A stretch of 57,186 nt of DNA. Origin: Spirochaetaceae bacterium. Its GTDB lineage: Bacteria; Spirochaetota; Spirochaetia; Treponematales; Treponemataceae. The DNA is taken from assembly GCA_017614995.1 (NCBI GenBank), contig JAGAAX010000013.1:1-57186 (forward strand), given 5' to 3'. Numbering within the stretch: the stretch's first letter is position 1; each line of letters begins with the position of its first letter. The translations under genes were made by a program, and so were the position numbers. The notes below the pieces were generated by a model. It saw only the letters and a list, made by a program, of their open reading frames with translations. It searched no databases and was not told the DNA's origin. This document shows positions 1 to 8,863 of the stretch, piece by piece.

Positions 1-75
1 AAAAATTGAAAAAAATTGAAATTTTTTGGAGAAAATCTTTTTAAGCGGGTTCTTCATGCCTGTAGAATAGTGTGG

Positions 76-89
76 TATAATCAGCGTTA
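76..89 (+). promoter_or_regulatory. Extended -10 promoter close to the GNAT start
   Basis: TATAAT lies at 76-81 and is preceded by TGG (73-75), giving an extended -10 element. It ends only 8 nt before the ATG at 90, and no purine-rich ribosome-binding site lies between. Transcription would start at or next to the start codon, so the mRNA may be leaderless. No good -35 is visible. The remaining bases 1-75 hold A/T runs and no gene. Confidence 0.5.
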
Positions 90-491
90 ATGAATCTTAA
101 CTATCGAATTCTTGATTGTGACATTTTTGAATCATATATGATGCTTGAAGGCTGGGATAATTTTCCGCTTTTAAAGTCTTATACAAAAAACGGAGAGTTT
201 TCTTTTATTTTGCAGGACTGCTCGTATATGGTTTTTGATTACACGCCCTCAACAGATTTTCTAAAGGCGGTCTGCATTTACCGGCTCTTGGGCGATACGC
301 TTTCAATTGAACTTTTTGAAGTAAACAAGAATTTCCGCGGTCTTGGCATCGGCACCTGCGCAATGGAACGTCTCATGATTGAGACCGGCGCAAAAAAGGT
401 TTTTCTTGACGCCAAAAACGCCAATGCCGAAATTTTCTGGAAAAGCCTCGGAATGCAGCAGATTGACAACCAGACTTTCTGCTTTATGTAG
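90..491 (+). CDS. GNAT-family N-acetyltransferase
   Basis: The 133-residue product is a small GNAT-fold acyltransferase, expected to move an acetyl group from acetyl-CoA to an amine on an unknown substrate. The acetyl-CoA pyrophosphate-binding motif A is clear as FRGLGIGTCAMERLM, with R83-G-L-G-I-G88 matching R/Q-x-x-G-x-G/A. A motif B-like AEIFWKSLGM follows at about 113-122. The length fits a single GNAT domain. It stands alone upstream of a WYL regulator on the same strand. The start is the first ATG and follows a TATAAT box with no visible ribosome-binding site. The substrate (protein, small molecule or antibiotic) cannot be told from sequence. Confidence 0.8.
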   Translation: MNLNYRILDCDIFESYMMLEGWDNFPLLKSYTKNGEFSFILQDCSYMVFDYTPSTDFLKAVCIYRLLGDTLSIELFEVNKNFRGLGIGTCAMERLMIETGAKKVFLDAKNANAEIFWKSLGMQQIDNQTFCFM

Positions 492-575
492 AAGAAGGTT
501 AGCATAGCAGGGTGCTGTTATTGCTCTGAAATCATTCTAATATTTTAGAAAAAAAGCTTTTGCAAGGAGTTTTTC

Positions 576-1565
576 ATGCCTGTTGACAAGCACGAGTCGC
601 CGCACATTCTTTCGTATGTAATTGAAATTGACAAAGCAATCCGCAACGGAGAGTTTCCGAATGCAAACAAGATGAACAAAAAAAAGGGCTGGACGATAAG
701 CCGCAGCACTTTTTTGCGCTATATGGACATTCTGCGCGACTCTTACAACGCGCCTGCGGAGTTTGACTACAAGAAAAACGGCTACTATTACACAGACAAT
801 ACGTATTTTCTTCAGCAGGTAATGCTAAAAGAGGGCGAGCTGCTTTCGCTTTCTACGATTCTGCCTTTAATGGAACAGTACAAAAATACGCCGCTTGAGG
901 CTTCTTTTAGAAACCTTATGCAGAAACTTGTGGAAATGCTTCCCGACACCATTTCGGTTGACTCGGCTTTTATAAATAACGAGGTGCATTTTATTTCTGC
1001 GCCGGTTACAAAAATTCAGGACGGTGTTTTTGAGGCTGTTCTGCGCGCCACAAAACTGCACCGCACTTTGCAGATTGAATACAAGACGGCTACCGCACTT
1101 GAGTTTAATCTGCGCGAATTTGACCCGTACCACATAATCTGTCAGAAGGGAAGCTGGTATGTCCTCGGTTTTTCATATCATTCAAATGCGGTGCGCCTTT
1201 ATGCAATGTCAAGAATCCGCACCTGCACTTTAACTGAAAAGTCTTTTCAAATTCCTGCTGACTTTAAGCTTGAAGAGCATATAGACCCCGAAATGGGCGT
1301 GTGGAGCAACAGCGGCGAGCATTTTACTGTAGAGATTGAATTTGCCAAATGGCTTAAGACTTATGTAATGGAGCGCGTCTGGCACAAAACTCAGACTATC
1401 CGCGAGAATGCCGACGGCACTGTGTACCTTTCTTTTGAGACAAACCAGATTGACCAGACTGTAAACTGGATTCTGAGCTTTGCCGGCGGCGCAAAAGTGC
1501 TTTCTCCGCAAGTGCTTAAAGACAGCGTAAAAGCCGCCGCCCAGAAGATTCTAAGCGAAAATTGA
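576..1565 (+). CDS. WYL-domain transcriptional regulator (YafY-like)
   Basis: The 329-residue protein has the layout of WYL/YafY regulators: an N-terminal winged helix (about residues 1-75), a middle WYL ligand-sensing domain (about 150-220, with GSWYVLGF at 192-199 and the Arg-containing RLYAMSRI at 207-214) and a C-terminal WCX extension to the end. Such proteins bind DNA and usually repress or activate neighbouring genes in response to nucleic acid or nucleotide ligands. AAGGAG lies about 7 nt before the ATG. The gene faces a convergent membrane-protein gene 37 bp away. Its targets are unknown. No phage or defence operon sits directly beside it, so a housekeeping stress role is as likely as a defence role. 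Confidence 0.85.
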   Translation: MPVDKHESPHILSYVIEIDKAIRNGEFPNANKMNKKKGWTISRSTFLRYMDILRDSYNAPAEFDYKKNGYYYTDNTYFLQQVMLKEGELLSLSTILPLMEQYKNTPLEASFRNLMQKLVEMLPDTISVDSAFINNEVHFISAPVTKIQDGVFEAVLRATKLHRTLQIEYKTATALEFNLREFDPYHIICQKGSWYVLGFSYHSNAVRLYAMSRIRTCTLTEKSFQIPADFKLEEHIDPEMGVWSNSGEHFTVEIEFAKWLKTYVMERVWHKTQTIRENADGTVYLSFETNQIDQTVNWILSFAGGAKVLSPQVLKDSVKAAAQKILSEN

Positions 1566-1602
1566 GCTTGCCTATTGTATAAGCCACGTTTTGCTTTTGT
1601 GC

Positions 1603-2859
1603 TTATTGAAACTTGAAGGCAAACGGAAAGATGAACACAACTATAAACGCCAGCACTGCATAAGCCGGAAGATACACAACAATTTTCTCGGCAGGCACTT
1701 TGAAGCTTTTCTCTTTGAAACAGCGGAAAAGAACAAAGACAAGATTGCCGAGCATTGTTATGTTTGTAACAAGCAGCGTCAGTTTGTTTGCGCTGATTCC
1801 GAATGAGCTTATTCTGTATATTGTTGCCGAGAGCGTGTACAAATCAAGAAGCACAGTGATTACGGCAAGGGCAAGCGAGCAGATATTGATAAAGCGGTTT
1901 TCTGTGCTGCCGAGGCTGCTGTAAGTAAGAAAGCAGATAACAAACACAAGAAGCACATTGAACAGAATAAACGTATCTCTGTCAGAATACGGCTTTGTTT
2001 CAGAAAACAAAGACATAACGGCAAAAACTGCTAGCCCGGCTAAGAACACCGGCAGAAAAATGTTCGCAAGAATCGCCGTAAACTGGTACTTTGTTTTTTC
2101 AATAAAATAAATGGAAGCATATGGCAGAATGCAGCAGGCATAGGGAAGAAGATTCTCTGCCCATTTATCATAAAAGTCGATTTCTATTGCTTCAAAGAGT
2201 CCGCATATAATAAATAAAACTGCCAGAAAACCTAAAAAGAAAATCGTATACCAGACAATAAGCTCACCGCATATTTTGACAAAAGCTGCAAGCGAAGCCT
2301 TTTCCTTAAAGTTCCTGCCGCTGTAGCAGAGATATGCGGCAAACCAGAACAGAATAAACATAAAATAAAAGGCATTGTTAAAACTTTGAGTTTCATCATT
2401 CTTTTTGTATAAAAAACAAATGTATAAAAAACAAAGATAAAAAAATGCGCAGATATGAAACGCTGCCGAAACGGCAAAAGCTTTTATCGGAAATCCTTTT
2501 TTCAAAAAGAAGTACAGAGAAATCATTAATGAAAATACAACTGAAAAAAGATAAATAATAATTTGCTCAAAGGAATAATCATAATCACCAAAATAGTAAT
2601 GTACAGGAAGCCACGCGATAAAAGCCAGAAGCACCATAATGCCTATGTCTTTAAGCAAGTCCACGTTCTTTGGTTTTTCTTTCTGCTCTTTGTAAAAAAG
2701 CCTTGAATACCAGATAGCCGCAGTCTTGTTTGCCACATCTTCTTCGTGCAGCTCCTTTATGGCGTTGCGGAAGCCGTCCTTGTCCGCGCGGTAAAGCCGC
2801 TCAAGCTCGTCAAAGTTTTCAGTGTTTGTAATAATTGTCTGTTTAAGCTCTTCTTTCAT
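1603..2859 (-). CDS. Polytopic membrane protein, DUF4153-like
   Basis: The 418-residue product has a charged cytoplasmic N-terminus (about residues 1-68, rich in Glu and Lys) followed by roughly ten or more hydrophobic segments from residue 70 to the C-terminus. The overall pattern resembles DUF4153 membrane proteins, but I recognise no catalytic motif and the family call is tentative. The N-terminal part could be a small helical domain that contacts a cytoplasmic partner. It is transcribed alone, convergent with the WYL regulator and downstream of the tmk operon terminator. A TATACT box (2867-2872) ends 7 nt before the ATG with no ribosome-binding site. Confidence 0.6.
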   Translation of the reverse strand: MKEELKQTIITNTENFDELERLYRADKDGFRNAIKELHEEDVANKTAAIWYSRLFYKEQKEKPKNVDLLKDIGIMVLLAFIAWLPVHYYFGDYDYSFEQIIIYLFSVVFSLMISLYFFLKKGFPIKAFAVSAAFHICAFFYLCFLYICFLYKKNDETQSFNNAFYFMFILFWFAAYLCYSGRNFKEKASLAAFVKICGELIVWYTIFFLGFLAVLFIICGLFEAIEIDFYDKWAENLLPYACCILPYASIYFIEKTKYQFTAILANIFLPVFLAGLAVFAVMSLFSETKPYSDRDTFILFNVLLVFVICFLTYSSLGSTENRFINICSLALAVITVLLDLYTLSATIYRISSFGISANKLTLLVTNITMLGNLVFVLFRCFKEKSFKVPAEKIVVYLPAYAVLAFIVVFIFPFAFKFQ

Positions 2860-2866
2860 AGCAGAA

Positions 2867-2872
2867 AGTATA
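2867..2872 (-). promoter_or_regulatory. -10 box 7 nt before a start codon
   Basis: On the minus strand TATACT ends 7 nt before the ATG of the membrane-protein gene, and the gap holds no ribosome-binding site. A weak -35 (TTGCGG, 2891-2896) lies 18 nt upstream. The geometry repeats that of rex and mutS in this window and suggests a leaderless transcript. Confidence 0.4.
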
Positions 2873-2912
2873 CACTATAAATAGAAATGCCCGCAAGATT
2901 GTGCAGACGCAT

Positions 2913-2945
2913 AAAAAAAGCCGCACTTTGATGTGCAGCTTTTTG
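2913..2945 (-). terminator. Rho-independent terminator of the tmk operon
   Basis: A stem pairs 2915-2926 with 2933-2944 (one C/A mismatch, loop of six bases). Read on the minus strand it ends in a run of seven T, just downstream of the tmk-2968 gene pair. The plus strand also ends in TTTTT, so it may work in both directions. Confidence 0.75.
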
Positions 2946-2967
2946 AAACGCTTTGCTTGATGCAGGC

Positions 2968-3573
2968 TTAGTAGGTGTTTTCGTCCATTGCCTCAAAATC
3001 GGCGATTACGCCGTTAAGCCGTTCAAGCTCGCGGTTGATTGTCTTTTCGTAGTCAAGCTTGCCGTTTGCTATGCGCTCACGCTCGTCTTCCCAATTCTGA
3101 AGGTCTGTAAGAAACAGAAACTTGAATTTGCCCTGGTTTGCTTTTTCTGCCCAAAGCTTGGCTTCTTTCCAATAATGAAGCCCGGCTTTATAAGCTGTTT
3201 CTGCTGTCTTTAGGTCGTTGAGATACTGCTCTTTCCATGGCGCGTCGTAAAAATACGCTACGTTTTTGTCCCATGTTCTTCCAAGACGCAGATGCTGTTC
3301 AATCAGTTTAAGATTGATGTGCATCATAAAAAGATAGCGGTATTTTTCCCAGTCGGTTTTGTCATTGATTTTTGCCATGGCATACTGCGGATTGCAGAAA
3401 TCTGCCGCCGCGGCTCTTTCAAGCCAGTAAATGTTCTCAATAACATCGTCCGGGTACTGCTGATAATGAATGTGATAAAGCCTATAGTATTGCTCTTTGT
3501 AAGAGATAAGATAAGCCGAAGCAGGCAGAATTCCTATAAAAACTATAAGCAGAATAAATGCAATCTTTTTCAC
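2968..3573 (-). CDS. Exported protein of unknown function
   Basis: The 201-residue product starts with a typical signal peptide (KK then a hydrophobic stretch, likely cleaved after PASA near residue 20), so it should be periplasmic or secreted. The mature part is helical and rich in Tyr, Trp, Glu and Lys, with several paired aromatic/charged segments that could form TPR-like helices. No catalytic motif is recognised. It starts with GTG, and that codon overlaps the tmk stop by 4 nt (GTGA), so it is translationally coupled to tmk and shares its terminator. The coupling says nothing clear about function. Likely a lineage-restricted protein. Confidence 0.6.
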   Translation of the reverse strand: MKKIAFILLIVFIGILPASAYLISYKEQYYRLYHIHYQQYPDDVIENIYWLERAAAADFCNPQYAMAKINDKTDWEKYRYLFMMHINLKLIEQHLRLGRTWDKNVAYFYDAPWKEQYLNDLKTAETAYKAGLHYWKEAKLWAEKANQGKFKFLFLTDLQNWEDERERIANGKLDYEKTINRELERLNGVIADFEAMDENTY

Positions 3574-4181
3574 TTTTTTATCATCGGCAGATTTTCTATT
3601 GCACTCCAGATTTTTTCAGAAATGCTTTCAATACTTTCTGTCGCATCAAGATAGATAATCTTTGTTCTGGCTTCATATTCTTTCATTATGCGGATATAAT
3701 TGGCTCTGGTTTTTTCAAGGAATTCTTTTTTTTCATATATTTCCGTAACCCCGCGCCCTGTAATTCTGTTAATTGATATATCAGGTGAAATGTCAAAATA
3801 GAAGACAATCTCCGGAAGGGGAAACGACTTATTGAGTTCTTCTGGAAGAGAAGCGCCGCATTCACTTGATTGGTATGCCAGATTAGAGAACAGGTATCTG
3901 TCGCAGACTACAAGCTCTCCTTTTTGTGCATGTTCAAGAATGCCGTCTTTGCCATAAAGATGTTCGCATCTGTCTGCTGCAAAAAGACGTGCCGTTGTAT
4001 CGGGGTGAAGCACAATGTCGCCTTTTAAGACTTTGCGCAAAAAGACTCCGGTTTCTTTTATAGTAGGTTCAGTTGTGAACCAGGATGGTTTGCTTTTGAG
4101 TTTATCTTTTAGTATATTTAATTGGGTTGTTGTTCCGGCACCGTCGATGCCTTCAAATACAATAAAGTTAGAAACTGTCAT
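3570..4181 (-). CDS. tmk: Thymidylate kinase
   Basis: The 203-residue protein phosphorylates dTMP to dTDP with ATP in the cytoplasm. It matches the family in length and motifs: the P-loop region FEGIDGAGTTT (9-19), the DRY motif in VVCDRYLFSNLAYQ and an Arg-rich lid (RITGRGV). The P-loop has Thr17 where the Walker A lysine is normally found (GxxGxGK[ST]), an unusual substitution in an otherwise well-kept enzyme. AGAAGGAC lies upstream of the ATG with about 7 nt spacing. It is divergent from tamB, with only 37 bp between the two starts, and leads a two-gene operon with the exported protein. Confidence 0.9.
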   Translation of the reverse strand: MTVSNFIVFEGIDGAGTTTQLNILKDKLKSKPSWFTTEPTIKETGVFLRKVLKGDIVLHPDTTARLFAADRCEHLYGKDGILEHAQKGELVVCDRYLFSNLAYQSSECGASLPEELNKSFPLPEIVFYFDISPDISINRITGRGVTEIYEKKEFLEKTRANYIRIMKEYEARTKIIYLDATESIESISEKIWSAIENLPMIKK

Positions 4182-4218
4182 GAGAGTCCTTCTGTTAGTG
4201 GTTTAACGAGTAATCGGC

Positions 4219-7200
4219 ATGAAATCGTCATCTCTGAAATATATCATAATAAGCTTACTCTTTCTGCTGATTATTGTTCTTGCAACGGTTTTTGTCCAGC
4301 CTTTGTACAGACAGCTTACATCGCGGTTTGACCTTTTCTCTGATTATATTCTTAAAACGGTTTCTGACTCTCTCGGCGTAGACATAACTTACGAGAAGCT
4401 TTCACCTTCAGTTTTTTCAAGTATTGAAATAGAGGGCGTAAAGCTTAAAAACAGAGACACCGGTCAGATTCTGGCTGAACTTGATAAAGCTTCTATTAAA
4501 TACAATCTGCTTTCTCTTTTAAAAGGCGATTTTGTAAACGCCGTAAAAGAGGTTGTCTTTAAAGGCGGAAAAATCGAATTTCAGAAGCAGAGCGACATGC
4601 CGCTTGTTATCCGCATCAGGGACTACTTTAAAGAGAAAAAGACTGCCGCCGCGCAGAATGCTGCTGTTGACGCGGCTCAGACTGCGGCGCAGGAAACTGT
4701 ACAGGTTCCGGGCGAAGAGAAAGTAATCGAAATAAAAGATGAATCTGATATTGAGGCTCTTATAAAAAAGGCGCAGAACCTGCTTGAGGGGCTTCCGTTC
4801 ATTATTTCGCTCCGCGATTTTGTGCTGCATTACCGCGACGACAACTTTGACGCAAAGTATAAGCTTAATTCAGTTTCACTTGTGCCAGAAAAGCAGAACA
4901 AATTGAGCCGTCTGCTTGTTGACAGCAGCCTTAATATAGAGCTGATTAATCCGAAACGCCCAAAGCTTTTGCGCGGCGCAAACAGCTATTTTTCTTGCAA
5001 AATAGACGTACAGGGCACTTGTGCTTCAGACTTAACTGAAGCATCAGCTACGCTGACTTTTGACAATATTAAGGCAGGCTCTTATTCAATAAACAAATCA
5101 GCATTTCTTGCCACGCTTGACGACAGAACTATTACAGTTGATATGATTCAAAACCTGCTGCCTTACGATATTCAGGCTAAATGGGAGCTTGTAACAGGCG
5201 AGATGGAAGCCAAATTTGAGGCTGAAAAGCTTGACTTGTACGACCTAATGCCTGTGCAGATTTATTCGCTTGCGCTGCGCCGTTTTGCAAAATCGACGAT
5301 TGACGGCTCTTATAAGGTTACGTTCAACACAAAAGAAAAGCGTCTTTTCTACGATGTTGCAGGCGAAGTTTCTTTGACGGAAAAGCTTCTGGACGGCGGT
5401 TTAAAGGCAGAATACGCTTTTACCGGTACGCAGGAAAAGATGGAGCTTAAGAAGTGCAGGGTAGACTCAAAATATGCGGCTTTTGCCTTGCAGGGCTCGT
5501 GCATTTTTCAGGGCTTGAGAATTGACGGCTTTGCCGACATACGCTCGGTTCTGCTGCCGAACGGACAGAGTCTTGCAGCCGGCGTTTATTTAAAGCCGCT
5601 GGCAAACGGTACTAACGCCGTTATTCCGCGACTTAGTTTGGGCGCACAGCAGTTTAAAGACGTCAGCATGACAATTGTTCCGGCTCAAAACGAGATAAAC
5701 TTTACAATATCGGCTTTAGACGCAAAGCGCGACAAGGGCGAGCTGCTTGTTGACGGCTACTATACTTTTGAAAAAGACGCGCTGCTTGAAATTCATGCCA
5801 CGACAAAGCTTTTGTCAATTGGCTCTGTGACGCGCGCCGCGGCTTTTTTTGCAAAACCTAAGGCACAGAAAAATCTCAAAAAGTGGGCGGATACACTTAC
5901 GCCTTATGTAATTTCAAGCGAAATATTCTTTTCGACAGATTTAAAGTCTTATACGCTCAATGCGCCGCGCGTCGGCATTATGAATACAGCCGGAAAGCGT
6001 CAGATGATTTTCTGCAGCATAAGCGGCAGCGAAATGCTCTTTTCGATTAACAACATTCTTGCAAGCTGGTCAGGTCAGAGACTTCAGGGCAATATTCAGG
6101 TTGATATAGCCCAAGACTTTCAGGACATTATCTTTTCTTCAGAACTTAACTTTAACGACATTCCGTATTCTATAGGCGGAACTTATGTACCAGATTCGTA
6201 TGTTTCTGTTGTCGGAGATTATGGGCTTGAAGTTTCTGTCGATTTGGCGGGCGACGAAAAGCTCGGTACTGTGTTCTTTGAGAATTTTCCATTGAGGCTT
6301 TCAGGCAAAATGTTTACGGCTTCGGCAGAAGCTTCTGTCGCTTATGAATCAGCCGAAAACTGGCAGGTTCATGTCTCTTCATTTAACTTGCAGGACGTTT
6401 CGGGCTTTTTGAGCGCAAAACCGAACATCAATCTTTCTTTTGTAGCTAATCCGGGCAGCGTGCTTATTGAGTCGCTTACATACTCTGATTCTGTCGGAAC
6501 TCTTGCGGGCACAGGCTCGCTTTCATGGCTGCTTGAAGATGATATTCTTGATGCTATGGCGATGAACATTCAGTTTATCAATACTTTTTCAACCGAAAGC
6601 ATTACGTTAAGCGGAACGGCATCAAATCCTGAACGTGTAAAATACAGCGAGGCTGACTGGAAGAAAGATTATTATTTTACGTTTGAAGGTGCTATCGAGG
6701 ATTTTGCTTTTGCAAGAATAATGAACCGTCAGCATTCTTCGGATACGCTTTCTGCTACGCTGACCGCTTCAGGCACTTTTGACGATCCTCTGATGACACT
6801 TGCTGTTTCTAATGCAAAGTGCTCTATAAAGGGCTGGCCTTTTGAAGCTCATGGTTCTTTTATGCTTGCTGACGGTACTGCAACCGCAGAGGACGTTGAC
6901 ATAAAATTCCGCGACCAGGAAGTGACAAACTTTGTGCTTGATTTTAAGCCGAAGAGCTTTACAGGCAAGCTTACGCTTGACTATTTGGGTTCGCTCTTTG
7001 CCAGAACTGATTCTTATCACGCTTTTAAGGTGCCGCTTGCAATTTCGCTTGACAGCAAAAAAACTGCGGAAGATTCATTTGTGCCGAAAGAGTTTTCTGT
7101 TTCGGTTGCAATCGCAGGTGTTACAGGCGATTTGATAAACATAAAAGACACATACAATTATTTGATTTCTAAAAAAGACGGCCGCGTAGAATTGTCAGGC

Positions 7201-8775
7201 GGCATAAAGAACGAAGCCAAAGGCTTTTATGAATTTGATACTGGCAAGACAAGTTTTGCACTTTCAGAGCCTTCGCCGCTCAAGGTCAATATTTCAGGTG
7301 AAATTCAGAAGAAAGAGAATAAGATAAATCTTGCAGTCCGGGGCTTGCAGGCTGATTTGCTCCGCATGAAGGGCGTTTTGTCCTATCCGGTCTTTAAAGT
7401 TGAAACAGGACTTATTGTCGGCTACGGCTCAATAACAGGTATGCTTTCAGACCCTGATTTTAACGGCGAGATAACGCTTATTCAGTTTGAGGCAGGCATT
7501 CCTAAATTCTTGTCGGATACATTCTATATAGACCATACGCCTATAAAAATAGAGCAGAGCTCCATACGCGTTGAGCCTATGATCGTGAGCATCGGAAAAG
7601 GCGAAATGCTGTTTGACGCTTTTGCATATTTTGACAGATGGAAATTCGACACATTGTCGATGAATGCAAAAACGCTTCAGAATACAAAGCTTAACGGAAG
7701 CATTGACCTCGGCTGGATGAATGTAAACGGAAAGGCTTCTGGACAGATGCTTATAGAAATGACACAGGGCGAAGTTTCTATGTCCGGTGATGTGCTTCTC
7801 GATAATGGTTCGGCTGAAATTACATTGGGCTCAAAAACGAACCAGAAGAATAAACCGAAATCGAAAATGGAAACCAAGCTTAATCTCAACATCGAGATTG
7901 GCGAAAAGACCGAAATCGTTTATCCAAACCGGCGTGCGCCTGTTTTCTGGGCACAGGTTGTGCCTCATGCAAAGTTTCTTATAACTGCTGATACTGCAAT
8001 GGATGAATTTGAATTCAAAGGCAGTCTTGATCTCCGTGGCGGAGAGATTATGTATGTAGGCAGAAACTTCTATTTGAAAGAAGGCCGCCTTGTATTTAAC
8101 GCCACTGAAGATAATATTGACCCGCTTGTTTCTTTTAAGGCTGAAATACGTGAACGTGATACAGACGGCAGACAGGTTAAGATTATCTTGTCTGCTGAAA
8201 ACCAGCTTTTAAGCCAGTTGTCTCCGTCTATATCAGCTTCTCCTGCAAAGAGCGAGGCTGAAATTATGGAGCTTCTCGGTCAGGCTCTTCTTGCAGACTC
8301 AGGCGACTCTGATATGCCGATGGCGCAGATTGCCATCAGCCTTATGGACTACGGAATGCAGATGGCTTTTTTCAGACAGGTCGAAAGACGGTTGCGCAAT
8401 ATTCTAAAATTTGATATTTTTTCATTTAGGACTACTGTTGTTCAGAATACAATGCTGCAGATGTTTAATCTGAATAAGGGACGCCAGATTTCAATCGGTA
8501 ACTTTTTGGATAATTCAACTGTTTATGTAGGTAAGTACTTCGGTGATGCTATTTATGCAGATGCAATGCTGCAGATTGTTTATGATGAAACTAAATTTGA
8601 TAAAGACAGATTCTTAAGCGGATTAAAGCTTCAGCCGGAGATTGGTTTTGAAATGAACAGCCCTTATGCGACAATACGCTGGAGTATTTCGCCGGATGTT
8701 ACGAACAAGTCTCCTTTTAGAAATTTGCTGGTACCGAATACGTCAATTACAATTTCTAAAAAATGGGAGTTCTGA
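4219..8775 (+). CDS. tamB: TamB-like translocation and assembly module protein (DUF490)
   Basis: The 1518-residue protein is a long TamB/AsmA-superfamily protein that spans the periplasm from an N-terminal inner-membrane anchor (residues 6-28) and is thought to carry phospholipid or help outer-membrane protein assembly. The body is a repetitive beta-strand-rich sequence expected to form a hydrophobic-grooved beta-taco. A charged Ala/Gln-rich linker sits near 140-170. The C-terminal 340 residues carry the TamB domain, and the chain ends in an aromatic residue (KKWEF). No strong ribosome-binding site is seen. bamA follows after 88 bp and then skp, so this is an outer-membrane biogenesis operon. 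No TamA gene is in the window, and BamA may be its partner, as suggested for spirochaetes. Confidence 0.9.
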   Translation: MKSSSLKYIIISLLFLLIIVLATVFVQPLYRQLTSRFDLFSDYILKTVSDSLGVDITYEKLSPSVFSSIEIEGVKLKNRDTGQILAELDKASIKYNLLSLLKGDFVNAVKEVVFKGGKIEFQKQSDMPLVIRIRDYFKEKKTAAAQNAAVDAAQTAAQETVQVPGEEKVIEIKDESDIEALIKKAQNLLEGLPFIISLRDFVLHYRDDNFDAKYKLNSVSLVPEKQNKLSRLLVDSSLNIELINPKRPKLLRGANSYFSCKIDVQGTCASDLTEASATLTFDNIKAGSYSINKSAFLATLDDRTITVDMIQNLLPYDIQAKWELVTGEMEAKFEAEKLDLYDLMPVQIYSLALRRFAKSTIDGSYKVTFNTKEKRLFYDVAGEVSLTEKLLDGGLKAEYAFTGTQEKMELKKCRVDSKYAAFALQGSCIFQGLRIDGFADIRSVLLPNGQSLAAGVYLKPLANGTNAVIPRLSLGAQQFKDVSMTIVPAQNEINFTISALDAKRDKGELLVDGYYTFEKDALLEIHATTKLLSIGSVTRAAAFFAKPKAQKNLKKWADTLTPYVISSEIFFSTDLKSYTLNAPRVGIMNTAGKRQMIFCSISGSEMLFSINNILASWSGQRLQGNIQVDIAQDFQDIIFSSELNFNDIPYSIGGTYVPDSYVSVVGDYGLEVSVDLAGDEKLGTVFFENFPLRLSGKMFTASAEASVAYESAENWQVHVSSFNLQDVSGFLSAKPNINLSFVANPGSVLIESLTYSDSVGTLAGTGSLSWLLEDDILDAMAMNIQFINTFSTESITLSGTASNPERVKYSEADWKKDYYFTFEGAIEDFAFARIMNRQHSSDTLSATLTASGTFDDPLMTLAVSNAKCSIKGWPFEAHGSFMLADGTATAEDVDIKFRDQEVTNFVLDFKPKSFTGKLTLDYLGSLFARTDSYHAFKVPLAISLDSKKTAEDSFVPKEFSVSVAIAGVTGDLINIKDTYNYLISKKDGRVELSGGIKNEAKGFYEFDTGKTSFALSEPSPLKVNISGEIQKKENKINLAVRGLQADLLRMKGVLSYPVFKVETGLIVGYGSITGMLSDPDFNGEITLIQFEAGIPKFLSDTFYIDHTPIKIEQSSIRVEPMIVSIGKGEMLFDAFAYFDRWKFDTLSMNAKTLQNTKLNGSIDLGWMNVNGKASGQMLIEMTQGEVSMSGDVLLDNGSAEITLGSKTNQKNKPKSKMETKLNLNIEIGEKTEIVYPNRRAPVFWAQVVPHAKFLITADTAMDEFEFKGSLDLRGGEIMYVGRNFYLKEGRLVFNATEDNIDPLVSFKAEIRERDTDGRQVKIILSAENQLLSQLSPSISASPAKSEAEIMELLGQALLADSGDSDMPMAQIAISLMDYGMQMAFFRQVERRLRNILKFDIFSFRTTVVQNTMLQMFNLNKGRQISIGNFLDNSTVYVGKYFGDAIYADAMLQIVYDETKFDKDRFLSGLKLQPEIGFEMNSPYATIRWSISPDVTNKSPFRNLLVPNTSITISKKWEF

Positions 8776-8813
8776 TGTCTGTGAGATTAGTCTTTTATAG
8801 ACTTTAATGATTT

Positions 8814-8842
8814 TTGAAAAGTTTCGATATTTTATATATATG
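8814..8842 (+). promoter_or_regulatory. Candidate promoter upstream of bamA
   Basis: TTGAAA (8814-8819) and TATATG (8837-8842) are separated by 17 nt in the 88-bp gap between tamB and bamA. It could give bamA-skp transcription separate from tamB. The gap is AT-rich, so a chance match is possible. Confidence 0.35.
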
Positions 8843-8863
8843 TAAATAATTAGGAGTTTTTTA

